Assembly (NCBI GenBank): GCA_008729055.1
Contig: SDUX01000006.1
Coordinates: 3,460,842-3,524,841, forward strand
Direction of reading: 5' to 3'
Source of the DNA: Pyropia haitanensis
Lineage: Eukaryota > Rhodophyta > Bangiophyceae > Bangiales > Bangiaceae
DNA: 64,000 bases
The notes beneath the pieces are model-generated. The model was not told the origin of the DNA and did no database searches. It worked only from the letters and a program-made list of their open reading frames with translations. The position numbers were made by a program, and so were the translations under genes. Shown here one piece after another: positions 41,959 to 54,446 of this stretch (the stretch's first letter is position 1; each line of letters opens with the position of its first letter).

Positions 41959-44817
41959 GCCGTCGGCGGGCGTGCCCCCAGGCGGCGCGTCGGCCGGCGG
42001 CGGCTGCGACGACGCGCCGCGGCCGTCGTCGTGGCCACGCCCGCCGTCCCTTACCACCAACGCCTTTTCGTCGTCAGCGGCGGCGACCGCCGCCGCCGCG
42101 GCGTCGTCCTCCTCGTCGGGCACAAACAGGCGCTGGATGTCGCGGAGCGCCGCGATCTTGAACTCGTGCGGCGTCCGCCGGATAACCTCCCGCGTGAGGC
42201 TCTCCACCAGCCGGTCGGGGGACATGACGAGTGGGCCGAGCGGCAGCTGCCGCCCCCGCGCCTGCGTCAGCGACGCGAGGAACGCGCGCGTCGACGCGGC
42301 CTGGCCAATCGGCCGCGCCGTCAGGTACACAATCTTGTACCCGTTACGCGCGATGCGCGTGTAGAGGCCCGCTACGCCCGAGTGCGACCAGTCACGGCCG
42401 ACGCGCGGGAGCAAGTGGCCCAGCAGGTCCGACCGCGTGATCGTGCCGTCCACGTCGCTAATGACCACACGGTCGTCGGCGTGCCAGAGGAAGAGCTTGG
42501 CAGACACCTCCTGGATGCCCTGCAGCGTCGACCGCACCACAAACCGCACGTCATTGTCGCCCGGCCGCAGGGGCAGCGCCGACAGCTCCGCCGCGGAGGG
42601 GCGCATGGACAGGCGCCCGCGGGGAAGCAGCTCCCCGCCTTCCACCGCTACCTCCACCGCCGTCGCCGCGGCGTCGGCTGCGCCCAGTGGGTGCAGCGGG
42701 TGGGTCACCGCGCCCTTGACCGCCGCCGCCACCGCACCCGTTACCTCCCGCTTGGTCGTCCGGCGGTGGCCTTGGTCGGGGATGCCACCGCTACCGCCAC
42801 CGTCGAGGTCCTCTGACGACTCGTCGTCGTCCATGAGTGGGGACGGCGTCGAGTGAGAGGCGGACTGGACGACCAGGCGCTCCCCAGACGACCGGTCTGT
42901 CTCGTCTGCCGACGTGACGCTGCTCCACAGTCCGGGCGCAGGGGTCTGCTCCGACGCGGCGGCGGCGGCGCTCGAGCCACCCTCGGCGCCGCGAGCAACG
43001 TCCGACTGGGAGTAGGAGGAGCGGAGCCCAAACCAGGAAAAGCGGCGACGTGGCTCCTCCCTGTCTGCAGCCGACGGCGTGGCGGCGGCGGCTTCCGCCT
43101 TGGCCGCCGCCGCGGCGTCCTTGGCCTCCGCCTCGAGCACGGCCCGCCGCTCCTCGCTCACGTCCGCCGTCGCGCCCGTGCCGCACGGGGACGTCAGCCG
43201 ATCGAGGTCGAGCGGCACCCCGTACGCCAGCATCGAAACAATGTACGGGGCGGCGACGGCCCACGGCACCAGCCGCCGGTCCACCATGCAGCGGAGGTCC
43301 GCGTTGGCGAAAATCCGAGACGGCGACGCCGCAAACTCCGAGTAGGCCACGCGGTGCTGCTCAAAGATGGCCATCACCTCCTCGTGGGACAGCCCCGGGG
43401 TGATGAGGCTGCCACACAGGGAGAGCGCCAGCACGTCCTCGCCAGACGACGAGCCCTGGCTCCCCTCGTCCGCGTCCTGCTCCACCACGTCCCGGACCAC
43501 CAGGGAGCTCGACGACGCGTCGCGGACGAAGAGCTGTCGGGAAAGCGGGGACGCCAGCGACTCGGATCGCTCGTCCCCGCTCAGCCCCACACCCCGACCA
43601 GACGGGTCCACGCTCGACGCGCACCGCGTGTGCTCGCCGGGTGCTTGGCTCAACAGGGTCGACCGAGGCACCGCGGGCTGCGACAGCGACCGCCGCCGCC
43701 TTCGTCTCCTCCTGCTCGTCGACTTGGACGCACTCCGGTGGCGCATGCTGCGTTGGAAGTGCAGGATATGCGCAGACGGGCCCTCGTCTGGACATGGCGG
43801 TAAGGGCGCGGTCGGCGCATCTCCCGAGGCGCCACGGCCGGGCGGCACAGAGGGATGGTCTCCCAAAGTACCGGCGCTTGGCGCCAAGACCCTCTCATTC
43901 AACTCAATATCGGGTGTCTCCTCGCCATCGTCGCAGCGACCGCCATCGGCCACAGCGGCGCCACTGCTCCTACCACCCACCGCCTCATCAAGCCGGATAC
44001 CGGCAACAGCACCAGCAGCCGCACCGGTGCCATTCCCCTCGGCAGCCGCGTCCACCGCCGGGCCAACAGCACGGTCAGCAGCCGCCTCCGCACGCACATC
44101 ATTGTCCGCACGGCCACCGCCGCCGGGTCCCGCGTCGGCACCTCTTTGGCCACCCACGTCAGACAATACTTCCGAGCCAGCACTCGCACCCGCACGCGCA
44201 TCCACAATGGTACCCGCAGACACACCCTCGGTGTTGGCGTCCGCCCTGGCGGGCGCGCCCTTGTCCGCGCCCTTGTCCGCGCCCGCATCCGCGGCCGCGT
44301 CCGCACTGGCGTTCGTGCCTGCCCCCGCAGTGCCATCTGTGCCGGCATGGCCGGCCACAGCCACGTCCGAGTGAGCGCTGGCACCTTCCACCGCGAGCAC
44401 CGTCTCGTCCCGCCTTCGGGGCACCAGCGCGGACGCAGCCCCCGAGCCTGACGTGGCCCCGGCGTGTGCCGCCGGTGACGCGGGCCGCCCCTGTTCATCT
44501 GTCGATGGTGGGCGCGGCGACCGGTTGGTGGTGATGGTCGCAACCGTGTCTGGCTCGGGGGCCACAAAGTAGGCCTCCCCGGCCGTGCCCAGCCGCAGCG
44601 TCAGGTCCGTCTTGACGCCGTTGAGCCACACGTCAACGGCCATGCCGCGAGACTTGAGCAGCTGCAGCTTGCCAAAGCGCACATGAAACGGGGAGCACCG
44701 CCGCACGCCATCGTCGTCCTCGACCACAATGATGTCGATGGCCCCCGACAGCGTCGCGGCGTTGAACTCGAGCGCCGAGCCAACCGCGGAGAAGAACTTG
44801 TTCACATAGGTGCTCAT
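40951..44817 (-). CDS. Lipin / Mg-dependent phosphatidate phosphatase, 1288 residues, intronless
   Basis: Lipins dephosphorylate phosphatidate to diacylglycerol on ER and nuclear membranes, feeding triacylglycerol and phospholipid synthesis. The start is the ATG at 44817, giving MSTYVNKFFSAVGSALEFN, which opens the N-LIP domain (residues 1-100, with HVRFGKLQLLKSR and VDVWLNG). Residues about 100-720 are long, acidic and Ser/Ala-rich with a basic Arg/Ser patch. The HAD-like LNS2 catalytic domain follows: VVISDVDGTITRSDLLGHL with the DxDxT motif at D788, D790 and T792, then GYKIVYLTARPIGQA, GPLVMSPDRL and EFKIAALRDI. A poly-Ala/Ser insertion of about 200 residues then separates this from the conserved end (FHAGFGNRATDELSYR, RIFTINPAGEL, LEELVESVFPD). 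All motifs are in one uninterrupted frame, unlike the neighbouring genes. Confidence 0.95.
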
Positions 44818-45460
44818 GATCACGCATGGTCGGCACACCGCCTACGGGGGCTGCCCCGGGCCATGCACGGAGACGCGGCGCGCGCGGCGTGCACGCGCGG
44901 GTGGCCGCGAGCTGGGCCGCGCTGGCGGCGCCGACCGGAACGCTTGGTGTCGGGACCGGAGCAACAAGGCTCTCCCGCACGGTGCGCGGGTGGCCAGACA
45001 GGTCTGGGCTGGCGCACACGAGGTGCGGGACTCGTTTCTCCGGCAGACCCCTCCTCGCCCCCGCCCCAGACCCGCCGCCACGCCTCCCAGCCCCATCTGT
45101 GGAGTGATGCGGATGCGTAGTTGCGGTACGGAGAACGCGCTTCTGATTGGCGCACCCCTCGCCCGAATTCATTCGATTCTGCTGGCACCATGGACTTGAC
45201 TGACACAACACAGTTGAATCTTCCGCGCGCGTGGCACGGCGCATATCAAAGCCAAGGACCTTACAGTTTCGATTGTGCGACGGCACATTGAATGGCAGTC
45301 AGTGCTTAAAAAGAACTCGGTGGCTGGAACTGTCTCTATATTTGTGAGAATTGATGGGGAAGATGACGTAGTGGCTGACGACACGTGTGGGCTTACCGCG
45401 CACAGGGGACCACCGGTTAGTAGGGGGGAAGGAAGAAACATTGGAGGTAAGGTTGGTAGT
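44818..45460. promoter_or_regulatory. 5' region of the lipin gene
   Basis: GC-rich up to about 45110, then AT-richer. No TATA box at a plausible distance from the lipin start is clear. Small open frames on both strands show no recognisable domain. Confidence 0.35.
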
Positions 45461-46283
45461 CGTTAAATATATCGTTAAAAAAAGTCGTTAAACGATCGTT
45501 ATAACGATCGTTAAAGTCGGTAAGGGTTCCGCAACGGACCTCGTTAAGGTCGTTAAGTACGTCCAATTGTATGCTGCGCGCAATTGATAGCGCCAAGGAC
45601 TATCAAAATCTGTCGCACACTGGCCCCGGTTGCCGCACCGAAAGAACTCGCAGCCTCAGCACACGTGACAAGTCGTGACGCCAATCGTGCACCCGGCCGT
45701 GTGCTCCATTGTTACGAAGCCGCTGGTGACGTCAGACAGCGATGGACCTTTGGGCCGCCTTTCGCCGTAGAACGGATCGTGCCAAGGACGGTCGCGGGAG
45801 GACGACCAACTACTGGGTGGCGTACTGTGTCGCTTGTGAAGACGCGCGCGCGCGGTACCTGGCGGATGTTGAGGCTTTTGATGAAGACGAGGAGGCAATA
45901 GCTAAGATTGCGGTGGTGCCACCCGCCGAGCCGATACACGGCCGTCGTGACAAGATGGTGCCGCAAGTTCGGCGGTTCCCTCACGCAGACTCTGCGAGCG
46001 TGCGCAGATCTGTGGGAGGAGAGGACGCTGCATCGGCACGTGGTGGGAGCAGCCGGATCGCCGCAGCCGCGTCGAATGCGGTGGTTTTGGACGAGGATGT
46101 CGCGTCTTTCTGCTCAGAGACTGGCGTCACCATGTAACAAAACGCGGCTGTGTCTGCCTTCCTGGATATTTAGTACCAAGAACAAATTCTACGTCCAACT
46201 ACATCATTAATTAGTTCGTTTAACGAAGTCGTTAATGTCGTTTAACGAGTCGGTAACTCGTTAAGAGATTTCTTAACGATCTT
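45461..46283. mobile_element. AT-rich insertion with CGTTAA-rich ends, possible non-autonomous DNA transposon
   Basis: The left end (45461-45556) has six CGTTAA motifs and the palindromic core AACGATCGTTATAACGATCG. The right end (46214-46280) has CGTTTAACGA twice plus several CGTTAA/TTAACG. Such clustered short repeats at both ends resemble the subterminal transposase-binding repeats of hAT and related DNA transposons. No perfect terminal inverted repeat or target duplication was identified by eye. A small ORF lies inside. Confidence 0.45.
45742..46137 (+). CDS. Small ORF (131 codons) inside the CGTTAA-flanked insertion
   Basis: It starts with ATG and the N terminus MDLWAAFRRRTDRAK followed by YCVAC loosely recalls the Trp-x2-Phe and C-x2-C opening of BED zinc fingers in hAT transposases. 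The His pair expected in that finger is not seen, so the match is weak. It could be an internally deleted transposase or an unrelated small protein. Confidence 0.3.
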   Translation: MDLWAAFRRRTDRAKDGRGRTTNYWVAYCVACEDARARYLADVEAFDEDEEAIAKIAVVPPAEPIHGRRDKMVPQVRRFPHADSASVRRSVGGEDAASARGGSSRIAAAASNAVVLDEDVASFCSETGVTM

Positions 46284-46735
46284 CATTGCCATCCTTATTG
46301 GAGGGGAGTTATATTAGTGGATTCACATAAGTCTGGCACCGCTCAGCTCATGAATTTTTCAGGGGACCTTCCCCCAAAGTTGACCTCTCACGGGGCAGTC
46401 CTTGACCCCTCTTGGGGGCCTGGAGTTGACACGTGCGTTCGCACGCGGTCCCCTGACCACGTGTCTGGTCCCCTGAGCGATGATAAAAAAATTTTGGTCT
46501 TACCGTAGTTGAGGGGACCGGAGGGGACCAAAGCGCACCCTCCTCAGTGGCGCATCGCACCATCGTGGTGCCAGCGGCGGACGCGTCGACCCGAGCGCCG
46601 ACCCGACGCTCGACGGGAACCTCTTTTGTGAGACCGCCACGCCCGTGCCGGGGCGGGAGTCCGCCATGACCGCCGCGACCAGCGGGGGGGGAGTGCTGGA
46701 CGGGCGCCTGCCAGGCGGCAGCGGCGGCGGCGGTC

Positions 46736-46780
<45 letters not shown>

Positions 46781-47895
46781 GCGCCCGGTCGGCGGCGGCG
46801 GTGGCGACGGCGACGCCGGTGGCGGCAGCGGGGCCGTCGGTGACGGCGAGAGCGCGCTTGTCCCTGGCGGCGCGGCCGCCGGCGCACGCCATGGGAGGGG
46901 CGCCGGCGTCGGGCGCCGGCGCGGCGGGGCCGGCGGCGGCCGGCGGCGGCCGCGCCGCCGCCGTGGCGCCCGCCTGTTTTTTTGTTGGTCTCTGCTGTTG
47001 GTGTTCCACCGCGCGCACCCGTGCAGCCCGCCGGTGGGTGCCGTCGCTCCGCCCGCACCCCCCTCGCGCGGCCGGCGTGAGCGCGTCGGTCGGACGGCTC
47101 CCTTCTCCCGGCCCGCCCGTATCCCCCACCGTCCCCCTCATCACGGCCACCGCAGACCACACGTCACGCGACCACCGACGCGTCCGCGCTGGCCGCCGCC
47201 GTGTGGCGGCCAGAGCACGGCGCGACGCACCCCCCGCACGGCCCGCCCGCCCGCCCGCCCGGCAGCCCGCCCGCCCGGTCACCGCCGCGGCCACCGCCGG
47301 CGGTCGCCGCCGCCAGCGTGACCGTGTCGCCGCGGTAGTCGCCACTGCCGGTGCCGCCACGGTCAGCATCACCGCCACAGCAGCACCGGGCACTGGTGCG
47401 GTGGCGGGCAGGGGCGGCTAGGTCTCGCCGCAGCTGCCGCGCTGGTGCTGCGGGAGGGTGTGGGCGCCGCGGCGGGTCGCGGCGGCCGCAGCGGCAGCCG
47501 CCCCATGTCTGGGACCACCGCTGGACGTCCACAGTCGCCGGCATCCGCGAGCGTAGCCGCCGCTCCGCGGCGGCGGCGGTCCACCCGTCCCTAGCGATAT
47601 GGTGCATGCGGCCGTTCCGCGACGCGTGCCGCCGGCGCCAGCCGCACCACCATTGCCATGTCCACACAGCGACAACCCAGACGGCGGCGGCGGGGTACAC
47701 TGCTGGGGGTGGCGCCGTGGCGTACGGCCACGTCCGACCGAGGCGGACGCGGCGGCACGACCAGCCACGGGGCCCACCGCCACCCACTGGCGTCCCCGCC
47801 TAGCCCAGATGCGGCCGGGACGCTGTCCATGGTGGTGGCAGCGCGGCGGTCGCGGCGGCGCTTTCACCCCCCTCACCGCCACCCCCCCCTGGCCG
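46284..47895. other. No recognised gene
   Basis: A short AT-rich stretch (46290-46510) is followed by GGC/GCC repeat DNA, with a strong GGC run at 46725-46780. Open frames on both strands are Ala/Gly/Arg-rich and overlap each other. I see no supported feature. Confidence 0.45.
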
Positions 47896-48514
47896 TCACT
47901 TCCCCCCCCCCCCACACGCGCCCGCCTTGGCCGCCTTGGCCGCCGGGCACGGCCCGACCTCCCCCTGCGCGGCGAGCACGCGCTCAAACGCCGACGCCGG
48001 CACATCCACCGGCGGCGCCCCCCCCCCCCCCCTCCCCACCGGCCGCGGCGGCCGCCGGTCGGCCACCACTGCTCGGCCAGTGGAGGCGCGCCGCGAGGCG
48101 GGCGGCGCGGCGCCCCCCCCCGCCCCCCCTCCCTCGCCGCCGCCGCGGCGCCGCGGCGGTGCGGCCGGGCTGCTGCCGCCGGAGGTTGCCCAGGTTGGTG
48201 TACACCGCCGCGAGCGCCGACCGCGCCGCCGCATCTTCGACCGCCTGCCGGCCGGGGATGTTGTCCGTCGTGGGTGGCGGGGGGGGGTGCCTGGGGGGGG
48301 GGGGGGACGCCGCCGGTTGGGAGGGGGGGTCACCGCCGCCTTGGGCAGCCCCGCCGGCGGCGCCGGTGGACGCGGCGGCGGCGGCCGCCGCCGCCCCTGC
48401 CGGTGATTTCACCGACGCGGCTGCCAGCGCGGCGGTGACGGCGGCAACGGCGGCGGCCGCTGGCGTCTGGGCCGCCGCCGACGGCGGGGAGCGCGGGCGG
48501 TCGGCGGTGGCGGC

Positions 48515-48547
<33 letters not shown>

Positions 48548-49160
48548 ACCCCCCCCCCCGCCCCCCGCCCCCCACTCCCCCTCCGGCTCGCCCTCCTCTT
48601 GCGTCGGCTGCAGCGACGGAACGCCTCCGCCGCGCGCTCAAACGCCTTCTCCGCGTCGACGAGCTGGTCGCCCAGCTGCGACGCGACGCCGAGCGCGTTC
48701 CACTCAGCCTCGAGCGCCTCGTGCCGTGAGACGGCCTGCACCGCAAAGTCCGCGGCAGACGCGTACTCGTCGACGCCGGCTTGGAGCAGCGGCAGCTGCA
48801 CCCACACCTCGGCCGAGCCGTCGGACCACGCCGCCGCGCCGCCCGTGTCGTCAGTGGCGCCGCCGGTGCCACCGCCACCGCCGCAGTCGGTGGCGGTGGG
48901 GGCGGCGGTGGCGGTGGCGGCGGCGGCGGCGGCGGCGACGCGGCCGCCGCGAGCTCCCCGTTGCCCACCGCGGCGACCCCCCCCCCACACCCCCCCCCCA
49001 GCGCCTCCCCCCCCCGGCCACACCCCAAAAGTCCGCACCTCTGCCTCTGTCGCCGCCACCGCCGCCTCCCCCGCCGACTCCCCCGGCGGCACCCGCCGCG
49101 CCGCCACCGAGGCCCGCTGCCGCCGTCGCCGGCGGCGAACGTATATGCGACCTTTGCGCA
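47896..49160 (-). CDS. Probable tetratricopeptide-repeat protein, frames disrupted
   Basis: In the minus frame near 48800-48600 the sequence LEAEWNALGVASQLGDQLVD followed by AEKAFERAAEAFRR fits the TPR consensus (Trp, Leu-Gly, Ala-x3-Phe/Tyr-x2-Ala). A preceding helical stretch has LLQAGVDEYASAADFAVQAV. Around 48250-48190 in another frame, ARSALAAVYTNLGNLRRQ looks like the first helix of a second TPR. Near 47995, in a third frame, SAFERVLAAQGEV could be a following helix. The pieces are separated by poly-C/G and Ala runs, consistent with frame breaks at homopolymers as in other genes here. Start and end are approximate and no specific family could be named. Confidence 0.4.
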
Positions 49161-52100
49161 GACGGCGGGGGAAAACGGCCCAGGCGGAGACCCCTCCTCA
49201 CCCTCCGCGTGAACCCCCCGCCCCCCCGCGTCGTCCCCCTCCCACCCCCCGCGTCAGCCCCCCCCACCGGCCGCGTCGCCCCCCCCCCTCCCCCCCTCGT
49301 CATCTTCCATCCTTCCCTCCTCTCCCGCGGCCCCCCCCTCATCCCCCCCCCGCCCCCCCCCACCGTACCGTCACGGCGCGTCGGCCACGGCCACCACCCA
49401 CCTCACCCCCACCACGGCCGCCACCCCCCCCCCCGTACCACCCACCGCAACACCCCACTCCGGTCGGGAGGAGGAGGTCGCCGCAACGGCCGCGGTGGTG
49501 GGGGCGGTGGAGCGGCTGGCGGCCGCGTCGCCGGCGGCGACGGCGGCCGAGGCAGCCGCCGCGGAGCTCCCGCCGCTCGTCGCCCACCCGCCGGCCCGCG
49601 GGGGGGGGGGCGGCGGGGGGGGGGTGGGGGGAATGTGAGACTCGGCCGGGGACCCCCGGGGGGGGGGAGGCGTGCCACGTTCCTCAGCGCGGCGAGGGCG
49701 CGGCGAGCGCACAGACGAAGGGGGGAGGGGGAAAAGACGGCCGAGAGCGGAGCTGTGCAAGCCCCCCCCCCCCCCAGTGGCCAGAACCAGCTATTGCCTT
49801 GGTGCAGACAACGCCAGCAGACCAGCCTACGCGGGAGCCTCGTGGCACCGGACAGTCGGCTCGTCGCACTTGTTGGACACCCGCGACGCCCCGGGCTCCA
49901 CAGCGGGACTGGAGGGGTCATGTTCCGATGTACGGCCAAATCCTTTGCTAATATGGACTTGAATCAGCTGGTCCCCTGACGCTTAGAGGCCAGATCCCAG
50001 GGGACCAGGGGGGGGGCCGATTCCAGGCAATCCAGGGGGGGGGGCGGTCCCCTCGGGCCGAGTGGATACTACTTCTCTCCCCTCGACGCTGGGACGCATG
50101 TCCGGCTGCTGGCCCTGCCGCAGGCGAGTTACGCCGGATAGACAGGTGCCCCAGCTGGTGCGGGCCATCCCCCCGACATCACTAGCCGTCTTCACAATGA
50201 GACGAGTCGCCACCACCAGCTTGGGTGGCTTGAACGTACCACGCACTTTGTGATGGAAGAGAGCTCCCCAGGTGGTATTGGTGTGTCCTTGACTGACCGC
50301 GCCGTCGAGCACCCGCCGTCTTTTTCTCAGTCGACCCCAGCCCCTGTTACAATGCTCGACAGCGACAAATGCAGCCGTCGTCTGTAGGCGTGAGCGCCAG
50401 CCTGAAGTCCCCGCTGTGAGGAGTTCACCGGCGTCGAGCGGTCGTACGGTACTGGCTATGGAGTACAACTGGTTGGGGACCGCGACTGATTTGGTGCTGG
50501 AAAGATGGGGTACGTGGAAGGCGATACTAAACCGTGCAGGCGGTCCTCGTACTGCCAGCCAGGAACAGCAACGCAAACAACGTAGACGGAAGACCATCGC
50601 TCGGACGCGCCTGCGCGATACGAGCATGCCTCAGCTAGCGCGTTTGCTCGACAGGCATTGACCAGCCGCGTGCTGAGGGGCGTCGGCGACCAACCTTTAG
50701 GCACGGAAGCAGGAGGCAGGTCTCTCTCGCCCCCCAGTAGACCGCCGCCTCCCAAGTTGCATGCGCGCTCCGCGTCAAGTTGCTGTGTCCACCGTCACTG
50801 ACCTTCATGGTCAGGTCCACCCCAACATGACCATGCCGTCGAGCACTTACCGACTGGGTTCCCAATCTCCTCTTGTCCACCGGGGGGGGGTGTGGTTGTA
50901 GCTGCGACTGTGGCATCATCTGAGTGCAGGGGGCGTCCCTGCCCCGCTGGGCACCAGTGTCAGCCGGCGTCTTCCCTTGCCATGCGGAGCGGCCGCGACG
51001 GTCGGCCGATTACCAACCACGCCGGGGGGGCCGTCGAGTGATCAGCGAAATCTCGGCGAATTTGTATCACGCGCTGCCCCGCAGATTTACATGCCGTTCG
51101 GCTCACCCCGTCTGTGCGCACGCCGCTACGCCACCCTCCCCCCCCCTCGTTCCACCCTTCCGCACTGCATGTGCGCTGTGATGCGCGGACCGCCTTCCCC
51201 CCCTGCCTTTTCCAGCAGCTCCCGTCACAGGCCTCACTGGTCGCGCGCTTGCTCAGGGACCGCCGCGCGCCGCCGCGTGCCGCACGGTCCGCACGCCGTC
51301 CGTGCCCCGGCTCGTCGGGTTCCCCGCCCGAGGCGGTGGGGAGGCGGAACGACGCCAGCTGTCCCAAGCAACGGGGTGCCGCTGCGGTTGTGGCGGCGGC
51401 TGCAGCGACGGCGGCGACAGCGGCGGCAACGGGGGCGGCGGTGGTAGGAGCGCGCGCCACTTGGAGGCGTGTCCCCTCGGTTCCGCTGACGGTGCGAGTA
51501 CGGTGGCGGCCGCAGCCACGTTGTCTCTCCAGCCGGCAACAGGAGCGACGCGGGGGGGAGAGGGGTGCTGCGCCGTGGCTTGCGCCCCAGATTTTGTTTG
51601 TGGGCGGCCAACCAAGCGCCCCACTGGTGGGGGGACCCGCCCGAGTGGTCCACGAGAGAGAGCTCGGTGTAGGTGCGCCGCGCCGGCCGCCACCACTGAA
51701 AGCGGGAGTGGTCAAGCCTGGCAGTGAAACTCCGGGGACCTTGGCCGCATCCGCCGTTGCCTACAAGCGACCCGTCCCCTGCCTCTCCTCCTCTCCTGCC
51801 GTGGACCGTCCCCCCCCCCCCCCACCCCCCCTATGTTGTTTCCGAAAAGCCCGTGACGACGTGTGTCGGCTGGGGCGAGCACGGTGGCGGCAAAGCCTCG
51901 ACAAGGCGGGCCCCGTCGCGGGCACGCGACAGGCGAGCCAACGGGCCCATCGGCCCCCCAGCGCAGCCTCCCCCGGGAGCCCACGTCGCCCCCTCCCCCC
52001 ACCGCCACTCTCGAGGAGTGTGCTGGGCAGCGTGGCGGTGAGACCCACTCGAGTGGACGGTGGGCGGCGGGGGGGGCCGGCGGCCCTCTCCAGCCTGCCC

Positions 52101-53999
52101 GCCCGCTCGCAGATTGGCATTGCGCGCCTCGGGGGGGCCAGACGGCCACGGCGGGCGGGTTGTTGGCGGGCGGCCGGGCGTCGAGCGCCGGACGTCCTGG
52201 CAGCAGGGCCCCCCTAGACACACGTCCCGGGGCTGCCGAGCGCCGCTCAGCCGGCGCCCTTCCAAGCGCCACGGAGACTGACTGGCAAGGGGCGGACCCG
52301 CCGACGGTGCCACCACCCGCCCCCCGGCGTCGGGCTCCCCTACCACCACCAAACGGGCGCCACGTCGGTAGCCTGTCCCCGCATTGAACCGCGCCTCCTC
52401 CCCAGGCCACTGGTCGATCCTTGACGCCGCGAGAACCCCCCTCACCCCCGCGAAGAGGCCAAAGACCACCCCTCTGATGCGCGCACTGCCGGCCAACTGC
52501 CGGCCGCCGCTCCGCCGCCCACGTGCACGGCAAGTGGCCGCGTGCGCTGGCGCAAGTCTCCCTCCGCTCGTGGCCACCACTGGGCCACATCATGCGACGA
52601 TGATCGCGCACACCTCCAGTAGCGGCTTGGCGCCAGCAGGGTAGTGGCGGCCCACTGCAGGGTGATCCATGCGCCCGCCGCCCCCTCCGCCCCTGCACGT
52701 GTCCGCCGCTGTCAGGTCCTCGCATACGAGCCACGGCGCCTCCGCCCGGCTCCAACCCCCCCCCACCCCCCCCCCCCCAGCCCCTCCCCGCCCGCCCTCC
52801 TTTCAGCTTGCCGCGACGCGCGTCGAGCGGTGACCCGCGCAAACAAGGCCCGGCGGCTCGACCGGCGGGGCCCGCACCCAGACCGCCGAGAGGACGCCAC
52901 CCCCCCCCCCGCCCCGCCAATCCCCCACAGTTCTCGAGATGCCATCTCGCCAGTTAGCGCCGGCCGCCGCGGGGCCGCCACCGCGTCCCCGCCCCCCCTC
53001 CCCCCTCGTCCGCCGTCTCGTCCAAGCAGAAAACCCGTCGACGGCGTTCAGCTGGGCCTCCCCGCCCATCCCCACCCCGGTCTCTCTCTCTGACGTCAGT
53101 GACCAGGGGTGTGTGCGGGAGTGCCGCAGCGTAACCCACACCCACCCAAACCGCCGACCCCTCCCTCCGCAGCCGAGCGGCCCGGAGCTTTCCCCACGAC
53201 AGGCGGCCGCACCGCGCGGTCCCAGCGGCCCGGTGCTTTCCCAGCGGCAGGACGCCGCGCCGCGTGGTCCCCGCCTCCGACAATCCGCTCCGCCTCTGGC
53301 TGCTACCCACGCGGGAAGACGTCACTGGACAGTGGCCGCGTGGCGCCACCCCCCGGGTCCTCGTCCCCTCGCTGCCTCTTGCCACCGCCCTGCTCTGTTT
53401 TGGCAGCGACAGGCGCGCCGACCCTCACAGGCGCTGCCCAACCAGCGACCGCGGCGGGAGCGGCGCCGCAAGCGCCGCCCCCTCCAACCCCTCCGTCCAG
53501 TGGTCGTACTTTCGCTGTTTCTATTATCTGTTGCCCTCCATCACCGTGCGCACCTGTGAACAAGAGCGGTGGGACCTGCCGGCGGCCCCCCACCCCGCAG
53601 TGCCCTCAGAGTCCCTGGCTGGTTTCCCTTGCCCCGACTCGTGGCCTGTCAAAGACGGAGGCTTGGAGGGAGGTGGGGGGGCGGGAAGGGCAGGCGGCAA
53701 CGCGGGGCCTCTGGTCCACCCGTTTCTGGTCGGTGCTGCTTCTCTTTCTTTTCAAAAAGGCCCAACGGTCGGGGGGCGACGAGTGGGGGGGGGAACAGAA
53801 GGAGGAGAGGGGGCAAGTGCTCCCCGCTGGGCCGGCGGTCGCCGCCCGCCCACCGCCACAGGTGCCTGCGGCGGGACCGCTCGGCCGGGCTTCCACGCGG
53901 CCCACGCGTGTGCGTCGGCGGGCGCGTGCGGCGGCGGCCGCCGCATGCGGCGGCGCCGCATCTCTCCCCTACGCCCGGGTCCCGGGGCGGCGGCGAGCG
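49161..53999. other. Gene-poor region with an AT-richer patch
   Basis: 49780-50900 is AT-richer with two overlapping open frames (49983-50627 minus, 50416-50661 plus) of no recognisable family, perhaps old repeat DNA. The remainder to 54000 is GC-rich with C homopolymers. Long frames on both strands (51114-52217 plus, 51712-52920 minus, 53109-54287 plus) lack motifs. Confidence 0.4.
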
Positions 54000-54006
54000 T
54001 ATAAAG
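54000..54006 (+). promoter_or_regulatory. TATA box upstream of the GATA factor gene
   Basis: TATAAAG in GC-rich surroundings lies 447 bp before the proposed ATG. Such a clean TATA box is rare in this window. A start site near 54030 would give a leader of about 415 nt. Confidence 0.4.
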
Positions 54007-54446
54007 TGGCCGGCCGCGACCGGGTGGGGGGGGTGCGAACGATCGTGGCTGGGGCGCCGGCCGCCGGTCGTCAGTTGTCGGTGTGGGTCGGTCGGCGAGA
54101 GGGTTCGCGGCGGTCTACGTCGACAAGGTGCAGGCACGCCAAGCGAGGTGGTCACCCCACGCTCCGGCGCACTTGTGCATACCCCCCGCCTTTGCTCCCG
54201 CTCGCTGGCTCTCCAGGCGGTTGGGGCAGAGCAACGTCACCCCTCCTCGCTCCGCTTTGCCCCTGCGTCTATAGCACATGGTTCTGACCCACCAAAGAGC
54301 AACCACTCTCACAGGGACGACGTCGACGTCGCGACGGAGACCTTGACACACCTGGCCCTGCACGTCATCCTGCCCCACCGTGCTCCCCCTAGTCGCCGCC
54401 ACCGTCCCCTCCCCGTCCGACGAGGCCCGCTCAAGAGGAAGCCGCC

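Noticed and set aside
43367..44374. Plus-strand open frames across the lipin gene
   Set aside because: Antisense shadows of a strongly supported gene.
45742..46137. Confident BED-type hAT transposase
   Set aside because: Only the opening W/F and C-x2-C are seen; the His pair and catalytic core are missing.
47599..49979. 773- and 450-codon plus-strand frames
   Set aside because: Pro/Arg-rich shadows opposite the TPR-like sequence; the minus strand carries the motif.
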